Shown piece by piece: positions 18,809 to 28,911 of a stretch of 64,000 nt of DNA; position 1 is the first letter of the stretch; each line of letters starts with the position of its first letter. The translations under genes and the position numbers were made by a program. Under the pieces are notes generated by a model, which had not been told where the DNA came from, did not search any database, and saw only the letters and a list, made by a program, of their open reading frames with translations. The DNA is from Deltaproteobacteria bacterium (GTDB lineage: Bacteria > Myxococcota_A > UBA9160 > UBA4427), in contig JADJOR010000002.1 of assembly GCA_016713665.1 (NCBI GenBank), positions 1,054,001 to 1,118,000 on the forward strand. The letters are read 5' to 3'.

Positions 18809-19750
18809 TCACGACCCGGAGCGCGCCCTGCGCCGAGCTCCGGCCAGGGCCAGCACTCCCGCCGTGAGCATCGCCGCGAAGCTCGGCTCCGGCACGAAGA
18901 CGAGCCCGCCATCGACCCCGAAATGGATCGGTCCGCCTCCATAGGGCAGCCCTGCGGTCGCCCGGGGACTGGCCGCCCCCGTCGCCGGATCGACCGAGTA
19001 GAGAGCGCCCGAGGCGGCATCGAGCGACCCCATGCTCAAGAGCGTCCCGTCCTGTGCGAAGGCGGCCCGCTGTACTTGAGCGAGCGCCCGAGAGCTACGT
19101 CGTTCGCACCGATGTTCGTCGCCGCTCCGCTCGTCAGGTCGACCGTGAACAGATGCGAGACGGTCGGATCCGGGTAGGAAGGTCCGCCCAGCGCCCAGCC
19201 ATTGGCAAACAGCGTCCCGTCGGCGCGGAAACCGAGGCCGTTCAGCATGAGGCCGAAGTCGCCGGCGCAGCAGTTGCCGCCCGCGAAGCCGATCAGCGAG
19301 GCTTGACCCGTCTGCTTGTCGATCGTGAAGAGCCCGCTGCTCTGGTAAGCGCTCACACCGTCGTTGTAGCCGCCGGTCGCATACAACACGCCCGTCAGTG
19401 GATGGATCGCGAGGCCACCCGAAGTGAGATCCACGAAGCCGCTCATGGCAGGAAACGAAGTGATCGACCCGTGGCGCGATCGATGACGAACAGTCTGCTC
19501 GTCCCCGAGCTCGTGACTTCCGGAGCCGGTCGCGTAGAGCGTGTCGGCTTCTTCGTCGTAGGCGAGGCCCCGTTGTTGATCTGGATCCCGGGGAGATTCC
19601 AGACGAGGGCGTGTCACCGTTCAGGGGTTCACGGTCCAGAGCCCGCTGAGCTCTCCGACCCCCACCCGTCGCATACAGGTCGGCGGCAGCCGGTGCAGAA
19701 CGAGAAGGCCAGCGACAGCGCCGTCAGAATCGAGAGATCGGCCGGAGGTG
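18809..19750 (-). pseudogene. Exported beta-propeller-like PEP-CTERM protein, multiple frameshifts
   Basis: Reading downward from about 19700, propeller-like strands repeat the phrase LYATG (DLYATG, DTLYATGSGSHELG, VLYATGGYNDG). These are followed by LFTIDKQTGQ and LFTVDLTSGAAT, and a last blade LYSVDPATGAA. The C-terminus is a PEP-CTERM sorting tail: VPEPSF, a hydrophobic helix, then ARRRAR. At least four one-base shifts are needed: near 19630, two close to 19480-19500, and one near 19050. The N-terminal signal peptide is not resolved; a hydrophobic ILTALSLAF segment near 19720 is a candidate. Either a decaying gene or poor local sequence. Confidence 0.55.
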
Positions 19751-19752
19751 GG

Positions 19753-20624
19753 TCATCGAGGCAGTCTGGACGTCGAACGAGGACGAGTCAATCGAATTCG
19801 ACCCGAGGGCGAGCGCGACCTGAATAGGCCCTCCCCCTCGGCGATCGGGTAGCCGACCTGCTGGGAGGTAGAGAGGTCGAACTGGTAGAGCGGAGTCTGC
19901 GCTCGGGGCTGTGTCGTGGGCGTGGCCCTCCCGTTCAGATGGATCAGGTCGTCGATGGGATCGAGGATCATCTCGAATCCCCCGAAGAGGAATCGACTAC
20001 CGGGGACCCACAGCTGCTCGACGGCGCGTCGCGATGCGACCGCGCAGAATCGCGAGCCTCGGGTCCGGGGTCGCGGGGGGAGCCGAGAGGTCGGAGCCGA
20101 AGAAGTAGAGCCACTCCTCGTCGCAGTCGACGAAGGGGAACCGCTCGCCCGTGGCATTCGCGCCAAAACCGATGAGGTCGGCCTCGCTCCCGTCGAGGCG
20201 ACTTAGCACGAATTGATCGGCGACCGCGTCGTAGTGGCTCCAGTCGCCGCTCCGCCCGATGCGCGCACCGAAGAGATCGGGTTGCGGCCGAACGTCCGGA
20301 ACCGTCGGGACGCGCCGAACAGAATGTTCGGACGGGCGTTGCGGGCGGGATGGAGCGCAAGTCGTTCCAGTCGATCCGGGCGGGGCCCGGTACGAGCTGC
20401 ATTCATTCGACGAACGCGTTGCCCGGCGGAACGACGACCTGGTAGCCGCTGACGCACGGCGTGAAGGCGCCGATGAGGCTGGACGTTCGGAAGAAGATCG
20501 AGGGCGCCGGCGACACCGTCTGGGCGACGGCAGGCGCCGACATCGTCAGGAGCGGAGCGATCGCCAGGACGAGCGCGATGCATGCGTCCGGCGAGGCCCG
20601 TGGACGCGCAGCTCGGCTCCGCAT
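19753..20624 (-). pseudogene. Exported protein of unknown family, multiple frameshifts
   Basis: ATG 20624 opens a good signal peptide: MRSRAARPRAS, a hydrophobic stretch IALVLAIAPLLTMS, and a cleavage-like APAVAQT. The frame then closes at 20403. Plausible protein continues in other frames: DLFGARIGRSGDWSHYD with ADLIGFGANATGERF and EEWLYFFGSDL (about 20000-20270), then FGGFEMILDPIDDLIHLNG and LYQFDLSTSQQVGY (about 19850-20000). These look like strands of an extracellular beta-rich protein. No PEP-CTERM tail was found for this one. The gene is unreadable without three or more corrections. Confidence 0.45.
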
Positions 20625-20720
20625 GGTCCGACTCCTGGCGCGAGCATGTCCTCGAGAAAGCCGTTCGTAGAGAACGTCCAGGGTCCCCCTCGGAGACAGA
20701 GGTCGATCGCACCGCGTGTC

Positions 20721-21401
20721 TCAGCCGGCGCGCCGTGCTCTCTTCGCCAACGGCGAGCCCCAAGCCAACCAGGACGATCGTGTTCGGCTCGGGGATCGGG
20801 AAGAATCCGACGACCGCGTTCTCCCCTGCGCGATGACGTCGCCGTCTCCAAAGACGATGTTGCCCAGGGGGGACTCGTGCTCGTCCCGATCTCGATGCGA
20901 GAAGCCCAACCCGTAGAATCGGAAGACCAGTCTGAACTGCGCGTCGAAGCCGTTCACGACGCCGTCGAGTCCTGGGTCGCGATCGCCGTTTCCGGATCGC
21001 CCCACCGTCGATACCGCATGGAGGAGGGGAAGGTAGTTTCCGACTCCGGGGACCGACTGCGGAGGCGGGGAAGTGGTGTTGCCCGTATCGGGGTCTTGAT
21101 ACGGAAAGCTCACGCTGTTGTAGAGCCCCGTGGTACACGCGGCGTTGGTGCAGAAAATGGGCCGGACTGATCTCGGCGTACTCGTTGGAGACGGATTCGT
21201 CCCAGCCCTGGACGCGCCGATTCCGTAGATGAGAAGACGGTCCGGGTTGGACATCCGCACGTGAAGACCCGTTCCCCACATGTCGATGTGCAAGGGAAGC
21301 CCGCTCTCGGTCCTCAACGTGGCGTTGAACGTCACCGCGCTAGCCGGCGTCGAGACGATCATCGCCAGGACCAACGCGGCTACGCGAATTGCTCCATGCA
21401 T
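20721..21401 (-). CDS. PEP-CTERM exported protein, two compensating frameshifts
   Basis: ATG 21401 follows GGAGGGAAC. The signal peptide MHGAIRVAALVLAMIVSTPASA is clear, then a beta-rich mature part (VTFNATLRTESGLPLHIDMW...) containing FRLVFRFYGLGFSHRDRDEHE and IVFGDGDVIAQG. The sorting tail FFPIPEPNTIVLVGLGLAVG is in the second frame. The original frame resumes with AKRARRAG and stops at 20721. One shift is thus near 20815-20825 and the opposite one near 20745-20755. Such tails are recognised by an exosortase, which is not in this window. Confidence 0.65.
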   Translation of the reverse strand: MHGAIRVAALVLAMIVSTPASAVTFNATLRTESGLPLHIDMWGTGLHVRMSNPDRLLIYGIGASRAGTNPSPTSTPRSVRPIFCTNAACTTGLYNSVSFPYQDPDTGNTTSPPPQSVPGVGNYLPLLHAVSTVGRSGNGDRDPGLDGVVNGFDAQFRLVFRFYGLGFSHRDRDEHESPLGNIVFGDGDVIAQGRTRSSDSSRSPSRTRSSWLAWGSPLAKRARRAG

Positions 21402-21691
21402 CGATGTTCCCTCCGGGTAGACCGACATTCGCGAGTGTCGAGACAGCATCCTGCGCTTGCTTTCGCAAGACGTCAAGCCGCTACGAGATCGGGGAGCCGA
21501 TGCAGTCGGGCCGTGTAGACACTCACGGGTGGCGGGCAGTTGGCGGCCGGTTTCGGGAGGGACTCGATCGATCGCATTCGTGAACGTGGAATCTCCGAGA
21601 CCCCGAGGCCGTCGGGCTGCTCTTTCGATCAGGGGCATCGAGGCGGGGTCGCCGTCCGCAAGGCCCCGGGTAAGCCCGAGCGTGCGCGCCG

Positions 21692-22081
21692 TCAAAGCAA
21701 CCTGTGGCGAAGCGGTGAGACCCGGGCGAGCATTGGGTAGTCGCGATCGCGATGAAGGATCTCGAGGTCGTTGCGGATTGCGCATGCCGCAATCAGGCAA
21801 TCGATCGAGGAGCGTACCGTCAGGCCGCTGCGCCTAGCGCCCCGGTAGAGATCGACTGCGGTCGAAACGATTTCCTCGCCGAGGGGGGACTCGACGATCG
21901 GAAGAGCGAGCATGGCTTCGCGGGCGCGCCGGAAGGCCCCTTCATCCCGAAAACCCTGCAGGACCTCCTGGACGACGGGAAGGCAGGTCACGATCTCATC
22001 GAAGTCCAGCACTTCGTCGAGATCCAGGGGATTCTGGATTCGGAAGGTCGCGATCCAGACGGACGTATCGACGAGAATCAC
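21692..22081 (-). CDS. vapC: PIN domain toxin, VapC-type
   Basis: A 129-residue PIN-domain ribonuclease. The opening MILVDTSVWI gives the first catalytic Asp (D5). Further acids lie in LPVVQEVLQG, and late in DCLIAACAIRNDLEILHRD, where the Asp of the final HxDxD-like stretch is kept. The GTG start overlaps the antitoxin stop by 3 nt, a typical coupled toxin-antitoxin arrangement. The predicted activity is cleavage of tRNA or rRNA when freed from VapB. The assignment to VapC rests on the PIN fold and gene order. Confidence 0.88.
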   Translation of the reverse strand: MILVDTSVWIATFRIQNPLDLDEVLDFDEIVTCLPVVQEVLQGFRDEGAFRRAREAMLALPIVESPLGEEIVSTAVDLYRGARRSGLTVRSSIDCLIAACAIRNDLEILHRDRDYPMLARVSPLRHRLL

Positions 22082-22296
22082 TTCGTTCCCTTCCTGGGCT
22101 CCCGATCGCGACGCATCACGGAAAGTTCGCCTTCCCAGAGTCCGGATCCTCGGAGTTCGAGAATCCGACGCGCCTTGGCTCGCCGTACGAAATCCGTGAG
22201 CGCGAGCATGACCGCGGCCGAGTAGGTCTTCTCTCCGGAAAGGCGGGTGGCCTCGGCGAGTAGTGTCTCGTCAAGCACAAGATTTGTACGTTTCAT
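22078..22296 (-). CDS. vapB: VapB-type antitoxin
   Basis: A 72-residue protein starting at ATG 22296 with MKRTNLVLDETLLAEATRL, the ribbon-helix-helix opening of the VapB (DUF2191-like) antitoxins. The C-terminal half (RRILELRGSGLWEGEL) is the usual toxin-wrapping part, with the Trp-containing G-W-E segment. It lies directly upstream of the PIN toxin and overlaps it. A longer in-frame start at 22344 would run back into the sigma-54 gene's stop and was not chosen. It should bind the toxin and repress the operon. Confidence 0.85.
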   Translation of the reverse strand: MKRTNLVLDETLLAEATRLSGEKTYSAAVMLALTDFVRRAKARRILELRGSGLWEGELSVMRRDREPRKGTK

Positions 22297-22340
22297 GCGC
22301 ACAGTCTGCCCAAGGCGCCGCACGCCCGCCAACCCCCGCC

Positions 22341-23795
<1,455 letters not shown>

Positions 23796-23922
23796 GGCGC
23801 TCTCCCGCAACGGCCGAAGGACGCGGGGATGCGTCGGGCCGTGGTGGGAGGGTGGGGCGCGATGGGGCTTCGCGCGCTCCAGGAAGCGTCAAGAAGATCT
23901 CCGATTTCGTCGGTGGGCTCGA

Positions 23923-24936
23923 TCAGGGACACACGGCGTCGCCGTCGCAGACGTTCCCGCCGGTCTGGATGCCGCTCTCGACCGTCGCGCCGTTGCCGTT
24001 GATCGTATTGCCTTGATAGGCGCCGGCCCCGTTGAAGGCGAGCCCGGTTCCGGTATTCCCGGTGATCGTGTTGTCGAGGACGCTGCAGCCGCGGGTCGAG
24101 TTGCCCAGGCAGATGATCCCGATGCCCGTGTTGCCCATCACGCTGTTGCCGCTGATGGTGGCCTGGTTGTCGACCAGGATGCCGCTCTGCTGATTGCCGT
24201 TCACGGTATTGCGGGAGATGGTCAGCTGGTCGCCGGAGATGCCGCGGCCGAAGTTCGCGTTGACGGTGCTGTCGAGCACGGTGGTCGCCGTGCCCGCGTC
24301 GATGCCGGCGCCGCCATTCGAGTTCGCGACGACCGACGAGATCCGGCTGCTGCTGCCCATCTCGAACCCGTCTCCGCCGTTCTCGGTCGAGGTGCAGTCC
24401 GAGACGTTCGACAGCAATCCGGTGCGGAGTCCGCTCAGGCGATTGGAATGGAAGCGCACGCCGCGGACGATCGCGCGCGGGCCGAGATCCGCGCCCAGGC
24501 TCCCCCCGTTCGAGATCGTGCCGTTCTCGAGGGTGACGTTCCCGAGGCTGATCGCGCCCGAGACGAGGGAGTTGACGCCGTTGCTCGGGCTGCACGTGAC
24601 GCCGCCCGCACCCGCGGAGCAGAAGGTGACCCCGCGGATCGTGAAGCCGTTCAGGTCGATGTGGACACCGCTGGTCGAGATCGAGATGGCGCTCGTGCTC
24701 TCGTTGGGCGTGACGAGATTGCTCGTCAGCACGTAGCTCCCGGGCGCGAAGATCTGGATCGGGTAGCCGGCCGAATCACCGACCGATGCGTCGCCGACCA
24801 GCGCGCGCGTGTGGGAGAGCTCGATCCGTCCATCGCCGGCGTGCGCGGCGTCGGCCAGGGCGAGGACGCTGAGCGCCGCGGCGAGGGCGGCGGGGAAGCT
24901 GGTCGTCGATCGGGTCCAAACGGCGCTCTGCTTCAT
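23923..24936 (-). CDS. Exported right-handed beta-helix repeat protein
   Basis: A 337-residue protein with a signal peptide (a hydrophobic AALAAALSVLALADAAHAG at about 16-34) and then strands of a parallel beta helix. These have recurrent Asn/Gly turns such as GVHIDLNGFTIRG, VTLENGTISNGG, STENGGDGFEMGS, NSNGGAGIDAG, GNQQSGILVDN and GNTGIGIICLGN. The repeat step is about 22-24 residues, as in NosD/pectate-lyase-like helices. There is no sorting tail; it ends GNVCDGDAVCP. The start has AGGAGAAG upstream. It is probably a periplasmic or surface carbohydrate-binding or -cleaving protein; no catalytic site is evident. Confidence 0.8.
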   Translation of the reverse strand: MKQSAVWTRSTTSFPAALAAALSVLALADAAHAGDGRIELSHTRALVGDASVGDSAGYPIQIFAPGSYVLTSNLVTPNESTSAISISTSGVHIDLNGFTIRGVTFCSAGAGGVTCSPSNGVNSLVSGAISLGNVTLENGTISNGGSLGADLGPRAIVRGVRFHSNRLSGLRTGLLSNVSDCTSTENGGDGFEMGSSSRISSVVANSNGGAGIDAGTATTVLDSTVNANFGRGISGDQLTISRNTVNGNQQSGILVDNQATISGNSVMGNTGIGIICLGNSTRGCSVLDNTITGNTGTGLAFNGAGAYQGNTINGNGATVESGIQTGGNVCDGDAVCP

Positions 24937-25167
24937 CTTCTTCTCCTGGATTTCGTCGCCCGCCCGCGACGGCGAAAATCCGCTCCGTGGACGCCGCCGA
25001 CGGCAAGGGCTGCAAACGCTGGGCGCGATCGTGCCCCGATCTCGAGAATCGCGCGAGTCATCCGGACCGGATCACCTCGAACGCTCGGGGGCGTGCCATG
25101 GGGCGGCGGGACGCCCCGCGCAACGGATCAGCGCGAGCCGGTTCCTGCACGACTCCCGGAGGCGTCG

Positions 25168-25689
25168 TCACGCGCGGGGCCGGCGTCGCCTGGCCGCATG
25201 GGTCCGGCGCACGGCGGCCGCGATGGTGCGCGGGTCGCGAGCGGAGTCGGTGCAGAGATAGGCGGGGTCCGGTCGGATGCCGACGCGGCCGAGATCGAGG
25301 CGGTCGGCATCCCAGCAGGCGCGCAGGGCGGGCTCGCCTTCGACGTGGCCATCGCTATGCAGGCGCATGGCTTCGCAGAGCCACTCGAACTCCCGAGGCG
25401 AGAGCTCCGTGAGGATGCGGCGGCGGCGCAGGCCGACGGCGAAGTCCGCTGCACGCGCGCCGTGGGTCGCGTCGATGCCCTCGTTCTCGCGCTGGCTGTC
25501 GTGGAGATAGGCGAACCAGGCGAGCAGGGCCGGCGCGACGTCGAGCTCGGCCGCGAGTCGGCGGCCGTGGAGCCAGACGCGGCTCCAGTGGGCGATGCCG
25601 TGGTGGCCGTGATGACGATCGAGGCGGAACTGGGGCTCGACGACGCGCAGGGCCTTTCGGACGAGGTCGGAGAGGGGGCGCGGCTTCAT
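25168..25689 (-). CDS. HD-domain phosphohydrolase-like protein
   Basis: A 173-residue protein with the metal ligands of the HD superfamily: a His in HHGIAHWSRV (about H34), the HD pair at residues 63-64 (YLHDSQRENEG), a further LHSDGH near 111, and a final Asp in WDADRLDLGRVG near 128. The C-terminus ends in an Arg-rich RRTHAARRRRPRA tail. The start is ATG 25689. The substrate is not predictable. The same strand continues from the unknown gene upstream, with a 120-nt gap. Confidence 0.78.
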   Translation of the reverse strand: MKPRPLSDLVRKALRVVEPQFRLDRHHGHHGIAHWSRVWLHGRRLAAELDVAPALLAWFAYLHDSQRENEGIDATHGARAADFAVGLRRRRILTELSPREFEWLCEAMRLHSDGHVEGEPALRACWDADRLDLGRVGIRPDPAYLCTDSARDPRTIAAAVRRTHAARRRRPRA

Positions 25690-25810
25690 GGGGAGAGGAT
25701 CGCGTTCGCGGAGAAGGGGCGCCATGCGGTGGCGCAGCGCGGACGGCCAGGCGCGCGCAGACGGGCCGGAACCAGGGGCGGCAGAGCGGGCCGAAGCCGC
25801 AACGCCCCGC

Positions 25811-26176
25811 CTAATGCAGATCCGCTTCTCCGAACAGATCCACCGGCGCGAGCACCGCGAGCTCGACCGAGCGTGCGTCGGGGCGATCGAGGGCGCCGAG
25901 CTCCGGGCCATCTCCCGGACGCGCGACGCGTCCGTCATGCCCGTCGCCCGCTTCCGGCTCGTCGGCGAGCTCGAGCACGAAGGCCGCGACGGCGTGGGGG
26001 GAGGCGTCGCCGCGCAGGTGGGCCAGGCGCGCGAGGGCTTCCTCTTCGGTGTCGAAGCGGAAGACCGAGTGGTGGCCCAGGACGTACCACTCGCCGCGCA
26101 GCGGCTCGATCCGGTAGTCGCCTTCGAGCGGGACGCAGTCGCCGCCGGGCAGCACGAGGAAGGGACGTCGGTACAT
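25811..26176 (-). CDS. Hypothetical protein
   Basis: A 121-residue soluble protein from ATG 26176. The first 60 residues look like a small beta-rich fold (RPFLVLPGGDCVPLEGDYRI, then EWYVLGHHSVFRFDTEEEAL). The second half is acidic and Gly/Pro-rich. I do not recognise a family. Codon usage fits neighbours, with strong GC at third positions. It is the gene before the HD hydrolase on the same strand. Confidence 0.55.
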   Translation of the reverse strand: MYRRPFLVLPGGDCVPLEGDYRIEPLRGEWYVLGHHSVFRFDTEEEALARLAHLRGDASPHAVAAFVLELADEPEAGDGHDGRVARPGDGPELGALDRPDARSVELAVLAPVDLFGEADLH

Positions 26177-26369
26177 GGAGGCTCCCGGGCCCAGACTAAC
26201 AGAATTGGATCGGTTCGAGCGCTCGAACGGGCGGCAGGGAACCCGCAGGCCGGCTGGAGAAGCGCGGCCGATCTCCGCGTACGGGCACGGGAATTCGGGC
26301 GCCTCGAAATAACTGGAATCGTCGCGTCGAGGGACGACGCGCGTCCCCGTCCGCCCGCGCTCCCGCGCC

Positions 26370-27128
26370 TCAGCCCCGGCCGGGCCGCCGGCGGAGCTCG
26401 ACGGCGTCGTCGCTCCCGACGATGACGGCGTCGGCCATGTCGAGGAAGAAGCCGGTGCCGAGGACGCCGGGGAGGGTACAGATCGCCTGCTCGAGGCCGC
26501 GGGCGTCGAGGGGCGGACGGAGCTCGGCGTCGAGGACGAGATTGCCGTTGTCGGTGACGACGGGCTCACCGTTCGCGGCGAGGCGGACCGCGCTCGCGAG
26601 GCCGAGGCGCGCGAGCTCGCGCTCGACCAGCGCGCGGCCGAAGGGGAGGACCTCGATCGGGAGCCGCCCGCGCTCGCCGAGCTGCTTCACGAGCTTCTCC
26701 GGTCCGACGAGGATCACGAGCCGCTCCGAGCTCCGCGCCACGATCTTCTCGCGGACCATCGCCGCGCCGTAGCCCTTGATGACGTCGAGCTTCGGGTCGA
26801 CCTCGTCGGCGCCGTCGAAGGTCACGTCGAGGCGCGGGACCTCGTCGAGGCGGGCGAGGGGGATCGAGAGCCGGCGGGCGAGGGCGGCGGTCGCTTCGCT
26901 GGTCGGGACGCCGGTGACCCGCAGGCCCTGCGCGACGCGGGCGCCCAGCGCTTCGACGAAGGCGGCGGCGGCGCGGCCCGTGCCGAGGCCGAGCTTCATG
27001 CCGTCCTGCACGAAGTCGAGGGCGGCCTCGGCGGCGCTCGGCGCCGAGGCGGTCCGCAGCGTCGCGGAGGTCGCAGACGTCGAAGAGGTCGAAGGGGCCG
27101 AGGGCCGTGAGCTCGGGGGGGTGGCCAT
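26370..27128 (-). CDS. rpiA: Ribose-5-phosphate isomerase A
   Basis: A 252-residue RpiA. Family motifs in order are the KLGLGTGRAAAAF phosphate loop, VPTSEATAALARR, the DVTFDGADEVDP box with catalytic Asp residues, a Lys-Gly KGYGAAMVREKI, and the C-terminal DNGNLVLD. A Ser/Ala/Thr-rich stretch of about 25 residues precedes the conserved start, so an internal start is possible. It lies 1 nt downstream of pgi. It interconverts ribose-5-phosphate and ribulose-5-phosphate in the non-oxidative pentose phosphate pathway, alongside tal. Confidence 0.93.
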   Translation of the reverse strand: MATPPSSRPSAPSTSSTSATSATLRTASAPSAAEAALDFVQDGMKLGLGTGRAAAAFVEALGARVAQGLRVTGVPTSEATAALARRLSIPLARLDEVPRLDVTFDGADEVDPKLDVIKGYGAAMVREKIVARSSERLVILVGPEKLVKQLGERGRLPIEVLPFGRALVERELARLGLASAVRLAANGEPVVTDNGNLVLDAELRPPLDARGLEQAICTLPGVLGTGFFLDMADAVIVGSDDAVELRRRPGRG

Positions 27129-27129
27129 G

Positions 27130-28908
27130 TCAGGCGAGTGCTCCTTCCATCCAGTCGATCAGCTTCTCGAGTCCGGCCTGCGGATCGGGGCCGAGGTCGA
27201 CGCCGAGCATCCGGCGGCCGCGCGCCGACAGGACGTGGAAATCGCCTAACGCCTGGGCCTCGGCCAGCGCATCGAAGTCGCCGCCGATCTCGGGAATCGC
27301 GAGGGGCGCGCGCTTTGCGGCGCGGCGGGCGCTCGCGGATTGCCAGAGCTGGAGGCCGGCGAGGCGGTTCGGGCCGCCCTTCTGGAGCTGACCCGTCGAG
27401 TGGAGATAGCGCGGCCCGAAGGAGAGCGTCGTCGCGACGGGGCGCGCGCGACCGACGGCCCGGCGCAGTCGCTCGAGGGCGGCGCGGGTCTCGGGTGCGT
27501 CGGCGAGGAAGGCGTTGATCAGGAAGCCGTCGCCGGGCTGGATCGATTCGACGAGGGTCCGCAGCCAGCGGGCGGGCTCGCGCGGGCCGCGGGCGAGGGG
27601 CGCCTCGAGCTCACGGGCCGCGAAGAGCTCGATCCCGCCGGCCGCGAGCGAAGGCGCCGTGTCGGCTCGCGTCGAGCTGCTCCCGCCCGCCATCAGCGCG
27701 CGGGTCGCCTGCTTCGCGGCCTCGACGTCGGGCTGGTCGAAGGGGTTCACGCCGAGGACGGCGCCGACGACGGCGGTCGCCATCTCCCATTGATAGGCCG
27801 CGGCCCCGAGCGCGAAGGGATCGGCGAGCTCGAGCCGGATCACCGGATGCCCCGCCTTCGCGAGCGCGTCGAGCCGTGCCGCCCGCTCGGCGCGCGTCGG
27901 GTCGTCCGCATCGCCCGGGCCGTTCGCACCGCCCGCCGCCGCGCCGGAGTCCGCGCCCCCGCCGCCGACCGCGACGTCGACGAAGATCCGGTCCGCTGCA
28001 TAACGTCCCGGCTCGAAGAGCCCCTCGCCCGTGACGGGCAGCAGCCCGAGCCCCGACTTTCCCGTCGACTCGGCGATGAGCTGCTCGATCCAGCCGCCGA
28101 AGCTCTCGATCGAAGGCGAGAGCGAGAGGGAGAGCTTGTCGCGGCCGGCCCGGGCGAGAACGCCGAGGGCGAGGCCGAGATCGACGCCGGGATTCGCGGC
28201 CGCCTCGACCTCGGGACCGCAGCCGTTCGCCATCCGCCGCGCCGGCGCGAGGAGTCGCTCCGGGTCGAGGCCCATCGCGAGGGCCGGGAGCAGGCCGAAG
28301 GGCGAGAGCGCCGAGAAGCGGCCGCCGACGTCGGCGCGGCCCGGGGCGATGCCGAGGAAGCCGTCCTTTCGGGCGCGGGCCTCGAGGTCGCTGCCGGGGT
28401 CGGTGATCGCGACGAAGTGACGGCCGGCCGCTTCGCGGCCGAGGCGGGCGTCGAGGCGCGCGCGGATCAGCGTGTAGAGCGCGTTTGGCTCGATCGTCGA
28501 GCCCGACTTCGACGAGACGAAGTAGAGCCCGTCCTCGATCGCGACGCTCGTGAGACAGGCCTCGATCGCATCGGGCACCGTCGTGTCGAGGACATGCAGC
28601 GCCCGCCGCGCCCCGCGCCCGTTCCACGTCCGCCCGAGCACGTCCGGCCAGAGCGACGAGCCGCCCATCCCGAGCACGACCGCGAAGCGCGCCGGATGCC
28701 GGGCGATGGCGTCGCGCAGCGCCGCCGGCCCGATCGCCGCGTCGGGCTGTGCATTCGGCAGCTCGAGCCAGCCGAGCCAGCGCGCTTCGTCGGCATTCGA
28801 GAAGAGCGCGGCGTCGCGCGCCCAGAGTCGGCGGGTCGAGGCGTCGGCGTCCCAGCGGCGGCGGGCCGCGGCATGGGCTTCCGCCTGCGCGCCGAGCTCG
28901 AAGCGCAT
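27130..28908 (-). CDS. pgi: Glucose-6-phosphate isomerase
   Basis: A 592-residue phosphoglucose isomerase, longer than the usual 550. Visible markers are VLGMGGSSLWPDVL near residue 78, the phosphate-binding SSKSGSTIEP near residue 132, an active-site Glu region with QWEMATAVVGAVLGVNPFDQPDVE, and a C-terminal LQKGGPN stretch. Several Ala/Gly-rich insertions explain the length, including a segment near residue 320. It follows tal with three bases between and is followed by rpiA with one base between. It interconverts glucose-6-P and fructose-6-P. Confidence 0.93.
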   Translation of the reverse strand: MRFELGAQAEAHAAARRRWDADASTRRLWARDAALFSNADEARWLGWLELPNAQPDAAIGPAALRDAIARHPARFAVVLGMGGSSLWPDVLGRTWNGRGARRALHVLDTTVPDAIEACLTSVAIEDGLYFVSSKSGSTIEPNALYTLIRARLDARLGREAAGRHFVAITDPGSDLEARARKDGFLGIAPGRADVGGRFSALSPFGLLPALAMGLDPERLLAPARRMANGCGPEVEAAANPGVDLGLALGVLARAGRDKLSLSLSPSIESFGGWIEQLIAESTGKSGLGLLPVTGEGLFEPGRYAADRIFVDVAVGGGGADSGAAAGGANGPGDADDPTRAERAARLDALAKAGHPVIRLELADPFALGAAAYQWEMATAVVGAVLGVNPFDQPDVEAAKQATRALMAGGSSSTRADTAPSLAAGGIELFAARELEAPLARGPREPARWLRTLVESIQPGDGFLINAFLADAPETRAALERLRRAVGRARPVATTLSFGPRYLHSTGQLQKGGPNRLAGLQLWQSASARRAAKRAPLAIPEIGGDFDALAEAQALGDFHVLSARGRRMLGVDLGPDPQAGLEKLIDWMEGALA

Positions 28909-28911
28909 CGC

